From: Fragum whitleyi | Taxonomy: Eukaryota; Mollusca; Bivalvia; Cardiida; Cardiidae | Reading direction: 5' to 3' | Assembly: GCA_948146395.1 (NCBI GenBank) | Contig: OX411545.1 | Span: 22,523,526 to 22,587,525 of the forward strand | DNA length: 64,000 bases | Shown: positions 22,562 to 34,418 of the stretch, in pieces | Numbering within the stretch: the stretch's first letter is position 1 | Layout of the letters: each line of letters begins with the position of its first letter | Notes under the pieces: model-generated | Database searches by the model: none | What the model saw: the letters and a program-made list of their open reading frames with translations, nothing else | What the model was told of the DNA's origin: nothing | Position numbers and translations under genes: made by a program

Positions 22562-23326
22562 TAAAAACCAATACTTCCACAAATTCAGTGTAGCATTGTA
22601 CCAACTTCAACAGTTTCTTACGTTTGTTTTTTTTTTGTGAAATTTTATTTTCGCAAACAATTTAGTCTTCTCAAGGCGTGGTTAGTTAAGGGTTCATGAA
22701 TCTTAAATAAGGTTGTAGTAATACACACATTTGAAGGGAGGGCAGTAGACTCTCTTTTCCCATAGACTAGAAAAAAAACTTATTAGATCTGCTTCAGTGA
22801 TTTTCTATTACCTTTTAATGTTGAAATAAAACTGTCTACAAAAAGTGAACTCGGGACAACTTTAAAAGAGAAAGTTGGGCACAAGTTTCTTCTTATATAT
22901 CATGCATAATAAATTCTTTAAGTTAATAATGAGGTTGGTGTTTAGAAAAGTAGAAAGTTGACTATAAACACATATTAACCCTTGATCTACAGTGGACCAG
23001 TCTATATTTTTCTAGTCTAATTGTTTTAGATTAATTTAATTGGATAAAATTTATTTCTGTTCATTAGATTGGTAATCTTCTTAATTTATGATAAGCATTA
23101 TTTCAAAGAGCAAGTTCAAGATTGTAAATGATTACATGGCTATTTACAATATCTTTCCCTTTGTTATAAAATACACATATACCATTAATCAATTTTATGG
23201 ATGAGCCTAACCAGGTATATAAGTGGTATATGCTGTCAGAGAGCTTTTTGTTGTTTTAAAACAACTTAAGTTTTGATTGTTTTTAGACAGTAGATACAGT
23301 TCCTGTTTTCAATCTTTTGTAGATAA
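22562..23326 (+). other. Intronic sequence, nothing recognised
   Basis: Part of the long intron 20801-26879. No exon or shared repeat was seen. Confidence 0.35.
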
Positions 23327-23640
23327 ATACCATATTTCCTCTTATATTAGCGCCCTCCCTAATAGTAGCACACCTACATTTTTTACTAAGAAAACCCACT
23401 TCAAACACCTAAATTTTAGGAACTTTTTGAGACTTCTTCTCTAATTTGAGATGAGTTTCCTCTGGACAATTATTTATATGATTGATCAGAGGAAATTCAC
23501 CTCAAATTAAAGGGAAAAAGGCCTAAAAGACATCAATTTTAATGATTTTTTACATCAGAAAATGCATACTAAATAAAAGTTCCCTGACCGTGTTATGTTT
23601 AGCTCCCCAGAAGCGTTTAATAGGAGAAATATGTTAGTCA
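23327..23640 (+). mobile_element. Family-I terminal-inverted-repeat element, copy 1
   Basis: About 310 bp bounded by ACCATATTTCCTCTTATA and the inverse end TTAATAGGAGAAATATG. It shares its length with 25602-25903, including AAAACCCACTTCAAA and AAGACATCAATTTTAATGAT. It has an inner inverted repeat (GATGAGTTTCCTCTGG / CCAGAGGAAA-type). No coding frame. Confidence 0.75.
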
Positions 23641-24189
23641 TTATCATAGTCATTGTCATTGTCATTGTCAAAGTATATAAAAGATGATTGACATTTTCTT
23701 TGCATGATATTGACTGGTCTGCACAAAACTTTTGTAAGAGCCTAAATATTTATATATGTTGCAAAGCTTTGTTGGTATCCAAAGTGAACTTGAACGAATT
23801 CAAATACTGTTTAAGTAATAAAACCGTTAGAAAATTCATAACCTATTTAATGGACTAAAGCTATGATTTTCCCGCAAAAATCTTGTTACGCATATAAAAT
23901 GAGGTGATACAATAAACTACCTGTTGCCTTAAGGACACCTACAATAAAACTTAAGATATGTAAATTGGGTAATACATTTAAATGCAAACAGGGTTCCTGC
24001 TTTATGACACATGAGCAAATAATTTTATGCCTACTAAGAAGATTGCAAATTTATATTTTATGGTATTTCATGCAAATTAAGCGGATACATTAACTTTATC
24101 AAACAAGCATGCACCCCCCCCAAGCTGTTCATGCAGGTTAACCCTTTGCTGTTTAATCCCTGCTTTTTACGTGCCTGTCGTTTTATGAT

Positions 24190-24368
24190 TGAGAAAACAT
24201 TGTGAAAAAAAGAAGAAATTGCTTCTGACATGCAATTTCTTCTTTTTCCACACTATTTTCTACCCTACAGAATGGTTATTTTTTAAATTAAATCCACTTT
24301 AAATTTTCGTCTGCAAAACCTTTGAATTTGAACAGGTCCAAAATTTTGTAAAACAGGAAAGGGTTAAA
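24190..24368 (-). repeat. Dispersed repeat with hairpin, inverse of 19498
   Basis: Hairpin AAGAAGAAATTGCTTCTGAC / complement, then AAATTTTCGTCTGCAAAACC...TTTGTAAAACAGGAAAGGG, the reverse of the sequence at 19498-19580. Confidence 0.6.
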
Positions 24369-24859
24369 TAAGTGAGCATTTCTATGCATCTGCAAAGATG
24401 CATGGGCTGATCCAAATCTTTCCTTGTTGCTCGTGTAAAATCATTTCAAATATCACAAACTGGCCTGAAAAAAATCACCACCTGAAGACTATCTGGTGAT
24501 AGTGAGCATGACAGAAAAAGATATAAATGTTGATGTAGAGGAAGTCAGAGTATCTAATATAGATATTGAAAGTCAAATTGCCGTTTTTATGTGAAATATA
24601 GTATATAAACATGCATTAAAACTACTCAATTATAACCATCAGATTGAAATTTATGGACCAACTGACCTGCTTATGACAAACATTCACTCTCTGTTGCTTT
24701 TACTGGATTTTCTACCAAAATCTTGAACATGACATCTTGAGAGTTTTAGTCAACCTATTCCTAATGTATGACTGGTCCAAAATTAAAAGAGGTCACAAAC
24801 ATAAAAGAAAATAGCTTTATGCAATTTGAGAAGAAAACATCTTATGTTGTTGAAAACTT

Positions 24860-24915
24860 TTATGAAAAAAATGCTTGTTACAAGCAATTTCTTCTTTTCC
24901 ACAAAACTTTCTCAA
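24860..24915. repeat. Short hairpin repeat (AAGAAATTGCTTGTTAC family), partial
   Basis: The right half GCTTGTTACAAGCAATTTCT is complete; the left half is shortened. Confidence 0.5.
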
Positions 24916-25601
24916 GGTTTTAATCATATAGATGTTTCAAAAATACTTGGACTGTACTGTGATGGTTTCAAGGTTTGTCAGACAGATTTGTAATAAAAAT
25001 GGATTTGTTGGTGTGCTGTGTAAATTGTTGTCGATAATGCTTTTACTGATAGCTAAATGTTTTTTCATAAGTACTTATTGTGAGACACAAATGACTGCAC
25101 TTTATCTTAGAACTGAATACATGAAATAATCAAAGATGTTCCTGTACCAGAGTCCTATTTTTAAAATAAAAAAAATTCATTAAATGCATGTTTTTTTTTA
25201 TTTTGTATAGGTAAGAACTACTTTTTTCGAAAAGATTAGCGTATTTTATCAAATTGTAAGTGACTATGATAGAACATTAATCACAAAAGTATGATGAGTT
25301 TCCATTTCTTCTAAGTCACTTAAAACAGTTTTACACTGATTTGTTATATCGCAGTTGACACAATACAGCTGTGACACATATCTATACCATGAAAAATTAG
25401 TTCTAATGATAGATGACACTTTTAGTAGTAATAGTATCTTTGTCAAGGACTCAAGATACTATACTGGATAAATTTACTCATTTTAGCTCAAATTATACAA
25501 ACATTAGCTTTTAATAGCTGTTTTATGTAACATCATAAGTGCAGAAAATAATTTCTTCTAAACCTACAATGGCTGTATAACTCTATAACTGATACCATAT
25601 T

Positions 25602-25903
25602 TTCTCTCATAATAGCGCCCTGTCTTATAGAGGCACCCCAACATTTTTTTACTAAGAAAACCCACTTCAAATGCCTGAATTCTAGGAACTTTTTGAGACT
25701 TCATCTCTAATTTGGGATGAGTGTCCTTCAATTAATCATTTATATGATTGTTTAGAGGAAACTCACTTCAACTTAAAGGGAAAGGGGCCTGAAAGACATC
25801 AATTTTAATGATTTTTTAAATCAGAAAATGCATACTAAATTAAAGCTCCCTGACCATGTAATGAATAGCTCCCGGGAGCGTTTATTAGGAGAAATATGGT
25901 AGT
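25602..25903 (+). mobile_element. Family-I terminal-inverted-repeat element, copy 2
   Basis: ACCATATTTTCTCTCATAAT to TTTATTAGGAGAAATATGGT, aligning end to end with 23327-23640. Both copies have the same orientation in one intron. Confidence 0.75.
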
Positions 25904-25980
25904 TTAGATTGTGGCAAAATTTGCAAGATTAATCCCATCTCATACCTTTTTATATGGTAGCTAGGTTAAAAATCCTTTCT

Positions 25981-26036
25981 ATGACCAAAATATCATTACT
26001 GCAGCTTAAAAAAGCTGTAGTCGTGATGTTTTGGTC
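25981..26036. repeat. Hairpin with ~25-bp arms
   Basis: GACCAAAATATCATTACTGC, then AGCTT, a short A-rich loop, and the complement ending GATGTTTTGGTC. Two or three mismatches. Confidence 0.65.
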
Positions 26037-26569
26037 ACTAAACAATACCACATTTAAATTTACAAGAGGCTGTTTTCGTAGATATTCAATCAAATTTGAG
26101 TCTTATGTTAGAATATAATAGAATAAAAGTTCTAATTTTGTAAGATAAACTTTGCACCAATTTTAAATCATACGGAGAACCTGTAATTGGAAATTAGGAA
26201 TATCTTGCTCAATTACCCAGGTGTAAAGTAATATAGATAATTTCTCTGTTTGATGTCAAAGTTCACCTAAAACTACCCTCCCCTGCTTTGTGTAACAACT
26301 GACTTTTATTTGGGGAAAAAAAAGTATTGTGAAATTATTTGCATATTAAAGCTTCCTGCAAAAGTTGACTTTCAGTCACAAAATAAGTTTGGTAGTTTAC
26401 ATGTTTACTTAATTAGTCATTTTCAATTAAGGATTTTCTTTAAAATGTTAGACATATTTGTCATTTGAAAGTGCATATTTAATAAGGAAGGACCTTAAAA
26501 TAGAAAACTTTACCTGTTAGTGTATGGTATGTTTTTTTTTTGTTATATTTTTGTTTTAATGCACCCCTT

Positions 26570-26830
26570 TGAAGAAGAGGGGTTATATTGCTTTGCATTT
26601 GTTGGTCGGTCCTTAGGCGTTCCGTCCATCCGTCTGTAGACCTTTTTTGTCCAAAGCACATCGCAAAAAGTATGCCAACTACAATCTTGAAACATCACCT
26701 GTAGATAGATCTCATTAGGGAGAAGTGCAGTGCACAAGAACCATAACTCTACTTGCCATATTTTTGGGGTTATTATTGATTTAAAAAAAAAGCTTCATCT
26801 CTATGGAGATGTGGCAAACAATCGAATTCA
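26570..26830 (-). repeat. Fragment of a tandem-core dispersed repeat
   Basis: Contains GTCCATCCGTCTGTAGACC (an ACGG-type end), then AAGAACCATAACTCTAC, which is also the motif of 61385-61960. It ends close to the acceptor at 26879. Minus-strand open frames in it are artefacts. Confidence 0.5.
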
Positions 26831-26879
26831 AATAATTCACAACCCTGATAAATAATTTTTCAATTCTCTCTATTTCCAG

Positions 26880-27039
26880 GTTGGTACTGAATGGGAGCAT
26901 GTTGTTGAGAAGATTGTTCGGAGTCGATACCAGCCCTTGTTGCTGATCTTCACCAATCTCAATGCCAACCCTGTATCCACGGAAACTGCCCCTAGTACTA
27001 GGGTTATGGCCCCTGGCTACTCTATGAACCCTGAAAAGA
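26880..27039 (+). CDS. USP54: USP54-like exon 8, end of the USP fold (phase 0 to 1)
   Basis: After TATTTCCAG, ending AAGA/gtgagt. It encodes VGTEWEHVVEKIVRSRYQPL, then LLIFTNLNANPVS, the last strand of the USP domain (compare ...GHYQPLLLLYADP of USP54), then linker. The following intron 27040-27862 holds nothing recognisable. Confidence 0.92.
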
Positions 27040-27862
27040 GTGAGTATTGACTAACTGTTGATTTTAGACTTTTTTGACCAATCATCTCATTCATTATACT
27101 TGAAATGCCATATGAAAGGGTTAGCGCAAAACATTTGTTAGTGCTTATGTTGGAATGTCCTAGGCTTGACAATCATCATATACAGTCGGTCTTGCTCCAG
27201 AGACCATGTCAATGAAGCTACCATTTTTATTATGAGAACATTATCAAAATCCCCTTCTTTAAATCGAAATATCTGAAAAGAAAGTAATTACTGGTATAGC
27301 AAATATTGTAAATGAATCCTATGATGTTAAAACTCAATGAGACAATTCTGTTGAGTTTTTACAGCAAAGGATTCTTGAGAATTTCGAAATAATATACATT
27401 CCTAATTGTAAACAAAACCTGTGTTAAGTGACCATTTTCTTTAATAACTGCGTTTTGATAGTCCCATTCGTGGTTACTTAATACAAGTTTTACTGTAGTA
27501 GGAATTCAGCTATAGTTATACAAATTGTGTCAGTCATTAACAATTTTAGGGTAACACATTATATTGTACAAAAGAGAGAGAGATTTTTTCCAAATTATGA
27601 TTTTCTAAAATTTGATAGAAACTGTTTAGTAAATGGAGTATAATGTGGGTAATTATGTTAAAAATATCATGCTTTTAAATAAAACTACTAAATATTCAAC
27701 AACTAAAACTGCTAGAATTGTTGAAATTTAGTAGAAAGTATAAAATAATAGTGAATGAAATGAAAGTTGATTAAGTAATTCAGCTACTTCCCTTGATAAA
27801 GGTAAAAAATAATTAGCATTCATCAACATGGATTCAGGTAAAAAATATCTCTGTATTTTCAG

Positions 27863-29737
27863 ACTTACAAACGGTACAAGATAAAGTAAACTCGAAGCGA
27901 TCTCAAAAGTCAGAGAAAGGAAATCTCCAGGGTGAACAGGACGTGGTTCACGGTGATTTACAGCGGAAATCAAGTTTCGAGCATAGACGACAGTCAAGTT
28001 TTCTGCTTGCTGTTACTAAACAGAAACATAAAGAGGAAGCAATTTATGCAGTGCCTCATAATAATTCTAAAGTGATGAACTTACAGAAGGACACAAGTGT
28101 TCGAGGAACACACGGTTTTGTTCCGGGTCAAGGGAGTGGGTTTAGTGATATTCCAGAGGGTCAAGATGTTCCTGATGGATATAATTACACGCTGTCAAAT
28201 AATGACCAATATCGTAGACCAGGAATGAATAACCTAGACCCCAATAAACTTCCACTGACTCAGAACTTTTCTCGTGTGAGTGAATCACAGAGGAAAGATA
28301 GTTTTAAAAAGGGAAAGGGGAATATTCCTGCAGATATAATTCGTTACCAGGCTGATCCTACACGAAGATCATCGGTGTCATCAGAATCTGATCACGGATC
28401 CCCAGTGCATAATAGTGGACAATTTGTCTCGGACAATAAGCCTGCACTTCCAGCCAAACCGCGACATTTTAGGACTCGATCTCAAAGTTTGGAGGACAAT
28501 TTGGCTGACAGTGCAAACAGTGGTCAGCACACAATAATAAAACCTGCTGTGTCAGGTCCTGGACCTAACAAATATGAAAATGTAGACTCTATCACACGAG
28601 CACATACTCCCGTCCAGTCTGGACTGGCTACACTTCCGCGTAAGAAAAACAGCAATATGTCATCAAATAAGTTATCATCATCAGGAACATTATCACACAC
28701 TGACAATCAAGCAGGATCTCAACATTTCATGGCAGCTAACTTCCCATATGATGCTCCGCCCCCACCCTATTCATATCACAATTCATCCAATCAGACACAA
28801 CCGTCCTTCATTACAGACACTGACGTCCATTCCAGACAGAGCTCCAGCAGCAGTATTTTGAGTCAGGGAACCGTTATTGAGTGTCCTCAAGGTAACAGCG
28901 ATGGATCACACTACAGACAGTCCTCCTCCGCAAGTCAAGACACGCTGACTGACAAACCAAAAGAGAAATCAAAGTCAAAGAAAGACAAGGATGATAAGAA
29001 GAAGGAAGACAGAAAACAAAGAAAGGAGGAGAAGAAACTGAAAGTGAAGAAAGATAAAACTTCCCAGAAGCCCCCTCCTCTACCAGCTAAACAGTCTTCA
29101 GTACCTAGAGATGAAGGGTTTTCAGAGGATCCATCTTATATTGATCGAAAAATGGTTGAAAGTGTGTTAAGCTTCCAAAAATTGCAGAGGTCAGGATCAT
29201 GCTTAAGTCACACAAGTACAAGTAGTTTAGAGTCAGAAACACATAATCGAATGATGACAACAACCGGAGAGATTCCATTTGATGCCGCCTCCTTGGACTC
29301 GCACAAAGACTCAGGATATGGAAGCAGTGACAGAAATAGTTCAAGTTCTACTGGTAGTATTACAATGAACCCATATGAGCAGTATTTTTTATCCCGAAGT
29401 ATGATACCACCAAAAACGTTCAACCACCAGGTCATGGTGGAAAACATGCGAAAGCTAATGGACCAAGGTTGCGGTATGAATGGTTTAGAGTACACTCAGG
29501 AAAGTGATCTCAAGTCCCTCGTCCCAAATCCACATGATCAACATTTCAGTAACAACGCCACTGTGGGGTACTGCCAGGCTCCTCCCATGTACCCACAATC
29601 CTCGGGGAGGCCATTGGATGATGGGATAGGTGGGATGTCCCATGAGGTGAAGGACAAATATCTGTATGATGCAGTGAGTGGTAGAAACAAGGCATCTCCA
29701 CCCCCTCATACTGCAACAACTGGCCAGTTAGGACTGG
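27863..29737 (+). CDS. USP54: USP54-like exon 9, large disordered tail exon (phase 1 to 1)
   Basis: 1875 nt between ATTTTCAG and a gtaagt donor; about 625 residues, low complexity and rich in S, N, K, P and Q. Visible motifs are: KPALPAKPR (28438-28464) and KPPPLPAK (29068-29091), SH3-type; RTRSQS, a basophilic-kinase or 14-3-3-like site; PPPPY (28756-28770), a WW-type PPxY ligand; SQGTVI (28861-28878), shared with vertebrate USP54; a lysine-rich block (28954-29058); and KDSGYGSSDRNSSSS (29305-29349), which matches the vertebrate SGYxSSxRNSSS motif and contains a DSGxxS beta-TrCP-type degron. The phase match on both sides confirms the exon. Confidence 0.92.
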
Positions 29738-29753
29738 GTAAGTGCATTAACTC

Positions 29754-29965
29754 ATTAACCCTTTTCCCGCATTTTTTCGCAAGTTTTAGACTGGTTCAAA
29801 CTAAAAGAGGTTGCAGATGGCTTTGAAAATGGATGTCATTCCAATTGAACCTGTGATATGTGGTAGAAAATATTGTTGAAAAATGAGACAAAGAATTTAT
29901 TCTTATTCTCATAATTTTCTCAAGTATATAATCACAATTTCATAAGGAGTTTGAAATCCAGTATA
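29754..29965 (+). mobile_element. Dispersed repeat starting 17 nt inside the intron
   Basis: AACCCTTTTCCCGCATTTTT...TTTTAGACTGGTTCAAAC with a following AAAATATTGTTGAAAAATGA hairpin remnant. Same family as 19498 and 24190. Confidence 0.5.
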
Positions 29966-29968
29966 TTA

Positions 29969-30213
29969 ACCCTTGTCATGCTGAATAAAAAATCTTGCAA
30001 AATAAATGTAAAATCAAAGTGCTGAAAGCACTGGAAGTTACCAAACATGAGTGAGTATTGATTTCGGAAATGCATTGTTTAACATCTTTCTGGTTTGAAA
30101 ATGAAATTCAGGTGGTATGCGCTAAAATCCGACTGCACATATGTGCTCGCTGATCTTTGTCTATATCTTCTGCCAAAGCAAGAATATTACGGGTTCAGCA
30201 TGACAAGGGTTAA
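29969..30213 (+). mobile_element. Family-E terminal-inverted-repeat element, intact ends
   Basis: TTAACCCTTGTCATGCTGAA on the left and TTCAGCATGACAAGGGTTAA on the right form an exact terminal inverted repeat of ~20 bp, flanking ~200 bp without coding capacity. It aligns with 7829-8062. Confidence 0.85.
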
Positions 30214-30543
30214 TTGAAATAGAAGTAAAAAAGCTATCTTCACTTTGAATTTAATTGTATTATTTTGTTATTTCATATGCCTGTATAAAGTGATCACCTG
30301 CGAAATCCACTTCTTTGTCCAGAGCATTACTCTGTCATCTTATGTCTGATTGACTTGAGTGATTACCCTTTGCGGGTTTTTTTACCTTTACATCCAACAG
30401 GGTTCTGAGTATTTCTTGCGACAATACACCACCTTGTTGAAAATGAAGGAAAAGTGTTTTAATAATCGATTATATAAATTTGAGCTTATAGAGTATATTC
30501 ATTAAAATGAGATCTATACATGTTGAGGGTTTAAAAAAATTTT

Positions 30544-30638
30544 GTTAATCCCAATAAAATTGCATTTACTTAAAATAGTTTTGCACCAACTGTTAATCCC
30601 AATAAATTTGCATTTACTTAAAATAGTTTTGCACAAAC
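30544..30638 (+). repeat. Tandem duplication, period 48 bp
   Basis: GTTAATCCCAATAAAATTGC at 30544 is repeated from 30592 with about three differences over 48 bp. Confidence 0.85.
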
Positions 30639-31104
30639 CTTGTGTATGTCTTAAATGTATTTGTTTATGATACATTACAAAAGATAGGTTAAAGGGCACA
30701 TTCCTTTGCCAAATTAGACGCTAGTAGATATTGTTACACTAATTTTATGGTATGCATTGTAGGTGTGTTTTGTGATATTTTAGATACTGGAGAACAATAG
30801 AGATTATAACAATTAGTAGATAGGAATACCTCACTGTCTTATTATCCCTTACCTACTGAAAAGAAAGAAAATTAAAAAAAAAATAAATAAATTTCGAAAG
30901 TGATTGTAATAATCATCATTGTAATAATAAATTTAGTTAAAATGATATTTATATTGATATATTTAATATGCTATTGACAGTAAAGTTACAAAGATATGAT
31001 GGTTGTATTAACAGAAAAAAATATATATAGGAAAAAAAGGTGAAAAAAAAATATTCAAACAAACCATTCTTTAACATTAAAGAAATTCTGTGACCCCCTC
31101 TCAA

Positions 31105-31185
31105 ACAAACTGCTATTGAAAACCTTGTTATAAAAGTAAAAAATGCTTGTGGACAAGGAATGTTCTCCTTTTACCACAAGGTTTT
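31105..31185. repeat. Diverged hairpin repeat
   Basis: AAAACCTTGTTATAAAAGT pairs imperfectly with ACCACAAGGTTTTT. It belongs to the short-hairpin family only loosely. Confidence 0.4.
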
Positions 31186-31794
31186 TACAGTACCAGTTTT
31201 ATTACTTATATTTCAACTTCCAAAAAGGAAACTATGGAAAGGGTTTAGGAAAATAAGATTAAATCAATGTACATGAAAACACAATGTAAAAATATGACAA
31301 TTATAATAATAAGCCCTTTACAAATTGTTGTCCATCTTTCTGGTCTAGTAACAATAGGACTGATACAATTATTGTTCTTCATGGAGACAATTTGTCAGTC
31401 AAAATTTAGGAAGATTTATTACTTACCCTTTACACTATATATTTGTTGACCGTCATGCAAAAAGGGACCATCTGGGTATTGCATAAAGTTTCGACCATAG
31501 TCTGGCAGTGCGGATTGCGCAGACTCACTAGGCTGGAAACTTTTCGCACTTGACTTATTTTTTCAATCTAGAATGATCAATCTACTTTCCTGTGAAAGAA
31601 TGTTTGAAATGCAATCTCTGGTTGACCTATACTGGACATAATCTCTTTTCAAATATTTGTTTCACAGAGTTCCCAGATGGACCCTTTTTGAATGACTGGT
31701 CTCATTTATTTTAAAAAAAAATACTTTTTTCTTAACTCTTCTCATTTTATTAACAACATATTTCTACTGTACAAAAAAACACTTTTGCAGTCAG

Positions 31795-31847
31795 TAAAGA
31801 CTAAGATAAGCCAACACAGACATGCAGTCTGATCTTGGCCTATACTG
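31795..31847. repeat. Family-E internal hairpin, solo copy
   Basis: GTAAAGACTAAGATAAGCC and the complement ATGCAGTCTGATCTTGGCC, imperfect. Confidence 0.5.
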
Positions 31848-31984
31848 CCAGCTTTTTACTTAATCATTTTTTGAGAACTTGAGCCAGACTTGTTTGAAAT
31901 GTTTGTAAAAGTGGCAACTTGTTTTAATCAAAATTTGAATTCAGCAGGCTAAAGGTTAAATTTGTTTTAATGGATTTATTCCAG

Positions 31985-32050
31985 GTCATCCTAAAGATGG
32001 TTCCTTCCAGCCCCATGGTCATACTTCAAGAGATTTGATTGTAAAAGAAG
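31985..32050 (+). CDS. USP54: USP54-like exon 10 (phase 1 to 1)
   Basis: Sixty-six nt between TTATTCCAG and gtaagt. It encodes GHPKDGSFQPHGHTSRDLIV, then KE, a linker before the helical segment. The size divides by three, so skipping it would keep the frame. Confidence 0.85.
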
Positions 32051-32193
32051 GTAAGTAAACACAGTTTTAGAAACATTCCTTAATATAACTGTGACTTTAG
32101 ATTTACAAACAAAATATTTATAATATATGTTTGACAATTAGGAATCACAGCCTAGAGTTTATTGAAGTCTTTTTGAAATAAATCTGTATGTTT

Positions 32194-32275
32194 TTCCATG
32201 GCTCAGTGCAAAACAGTTGTAACTGCCTATAAACATATAGGCAGTTACAACTGCTTTGCTCTGATCTATCGATAT
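32194..32275. mobile_element. Family-A hairpin MITE
   Basis: ATGGCTCAGTGCAAAACAG with TTGTAACTGCCTATAAACA and complement; the right end has diverged. Confidence 0.75.
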
Positions 32276-32377
32276 TAACTAACCTCTTCTATCTGTAACC
32301 AGAACTTCACATAGAAGTGATTTTACTTTCATAATAAAAAATTCCATTAGCTGTTGCTCAAAATGCTATATAATTAT

Positions 32378-32442
32378 GTAGGTACGATTAGAATCGTCTC
32401 ATCAAGATTCCAATGAGTACCCACAAAATAGGCTTTGGATGT
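32378..32442 (+). mobile_element. Family-B MITE core fragment
   Basis: GTAGGTACGATTAGAATCG...AATGAGTACCCACAAAATAG, the central hairpin only. Confidence 0.45.
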
Positions 32443-32756
32443 ATGATAACTGATTAAGATAGTCAATTCACACTCTTGTTTAGAGTGTAGCTCTGGCCTC
32501 TGGATTATAAAAGTTCTTGAAATCTCAACTCAGGACTTTCTCGAATTTCAAATCTATATTAAATCTTTCATTCGGATTTTATACCTATATTTAAACATAA
32601 AAAGATATTATTAACTTTTAAATATTATGTTTTATGTTTATACGTTTATTTAAATTCTAAATTGAGAAAATTCTCAGTTGACCATAAAAAAAGTTTATAA
32701 TCTTTAGCTCTGAAGTAATGAGTTTTACGTAAAATCTTGTCCTACTGTATTTTCAG

Positions 32757-33051
32757 AGAGCAGTCAGTTTATGGGACTATGTCAGAAAGCTGAAGACCTC
32801 ATGGACAGCTGCGTACTCTCAGAGACTTCAGAGCAGTTTGCCGACGCCTTAACCTTCTGTCAACAAGCGATCGACAATCTGAAAATAGCCATGCGACTTC
32901 AAAACATCAGTCAATCTTCGTACACTTTCGCCCAGAAGAAGTCCAACTCTTGCTTGTTGAAGTCTCGAAGTTTACAGAAGCGCCTCATGTACACACGACA
33001 AGAATCGAATGGATCTACAAACAGTAGCGATAGTGCCGTTGCTGACACAAG
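32757..33051 (+). CDS. USP54: USP54-like exon 11, helical MIT-like segment (phase 1 to 2)
   Basis: 295 nt between TATTTTCAG and gtagag. It encodes ESSQFMGLCQKAEDLMDSCV, then helical sequence with EQFADALTFCQQAIDNLKIA and CLLKSRSLQKRLM. The pattern of paired helices (ALxxCxxAIxxLKxAM ... KSRSLQKRL) matches the segment of vertebrate USP54 that reads like an MIT/TPR-type hairpin (ALALCNEAISKLRLAL ... KARSLQDRM). It is one of the few ordered parts of the tail and a likely protein-binding module. The partner is unknown from sequence. Confidence 0.9.
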
Positions 33052-33204
33052 GTAGAGTTAAACTTGGTCAATCTCACAGTTCAGTTCAAGTCTGTATAAA
33101 GTTTCTATTCAATGTGTAGACACTAATTACAGTATTGTTTTGACCACATAAATATGTTTGCCTCTTAAGATATGCAGTACCTGTCAAAAATTGCAACTGT
33201 TTTA

Positions 33205-33292
33205 CATTTTGATGGCTCAGTGCCAAACAGTTGTAACTGCCTATAAACATATAGGCAGTTACAACTGTTTGGCACTGAGCCATTGATTTATC
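33205..33292. mobile_element. Family-A hairpin MITE, near perfect
   Basis: GATGGCTCAGTGCCAAACAG and complement GTTTGGCACTGAGCCATTGA around AAACATATAGG. It lies ~150 bp after exon 11. Confidence 0.85.
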
Positions 33293-33332
33293 CATCTGTC
33301 TGCCTATCTGCGTTTTGAAAAATTGACATTAA

Positions 33333-34314
33333 GGTTCATGTAAAGTGTTTGAGACCCAATATTTAGGGCACTTCATTAGCCAAGAAAAAGCAGTATGTCC
33401 AGGTATATTATATATCAAAATGAAGCTATTCGTGAGCACAAGCAGTTAGGCAACATAAGACCGCCATAGCTATAGCGGTATAGCCAAAACATTGTGGAAA
33501 AGGGTCATTTTGTACAGAACAAGCAACTGCATGACGGTTGCATAAAATTGCCCTATATTTTAACAAAGTACAGTCTGAAGTACCATCCAGGTAGTGCTAC
33601 AACCTTAGATATAAAACTCAGTCTCAAAAGGCTCTTTTGAAACAATCAATTTCCATTTATTTTGTCAACATACATGTCAAACCGGTTTGGTCTGTTTTCA
33701 AAATAGATGTAAGGTATGGTGCAACATCACACCATAATATTGTGAAATATTTTCTGCGATTTATTTCAAATTATAGTTTTTTTAATTCAATGATCTACAA
33801 TATTACTATATATTTATCATTCTGTGAAATAGAAATTGATATATTGCTAAACAACCTTACAGGTATATAAACAATTAATGTCTATTTATGTTGTGATAAC
33901 ACACCATACCCTAAAAAGATCTACACGTTTACAAAATTAGAATGACATAATTATTTTTATATGACATATGTGTTTATAAAATAAGTCAAAATAAATTGTT
34001 TGCATAACCACGTTTTTGGGCTGAGTTTTATACCAATGGTTGTAGCACTACCTGGATGGTACTTTAGGCTAGACTTTGTTAAAATATGAGCCAATTTTAT
34101 CCAGCAGTCATGCAGTTGCTTGTTCTGTACAAAATGACCCTTTTCCACAATGTTTTGGTTATGGCTATACCGCTATAGTTATAACAGTCCTATGTTTTTC
34201 AACTGCTTGTGCTCATAAATAGCTTCATTTTGATATATAATATTCCTAGACATGCTGCTTTTTCTTGGCAAATGAATGCGCTTAAAATTGGGTCTCAAAC
34301 ACTTTACATGAACC
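33333..34314. mobile_element. Long terminal-inverted-repeat element flanked by TTAA
   Basis: Starts GGTTCATGTAAAGTGTTTG and ends with the complement CAAACACTTTACATGAACC. The two inverted arms extend ~290 bp inward (for example GGTAGTGCTACAACC at 33593 versus GGTTGTAGCACTACC at 34038). Both sides carry TTAA (33329-33332 and 34315-34318), so it is a probable non-autonomous piggyBac-type element of ~980 bp. The ~400-bp centre has no recognisable protein. Confidence 0.85.
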
Positions 34315-34418
34315 TTAAGAAGAAATACTCATTTCACAGGTAAGAAAGGGTAACACATTTCCTTAAACATTTTTGACCATTGATCCCGACAAAAAAGGTT
34401 TTAGGGGTTAATTGTTAA

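Noticed and set aside
27943..29826. Stand-alone 627-codon protein
   Set aside because: The frame begins with GTG inside a spliced exon and runs past a strong donor at 29738 into an intronic repeat; it is USP exon 9.
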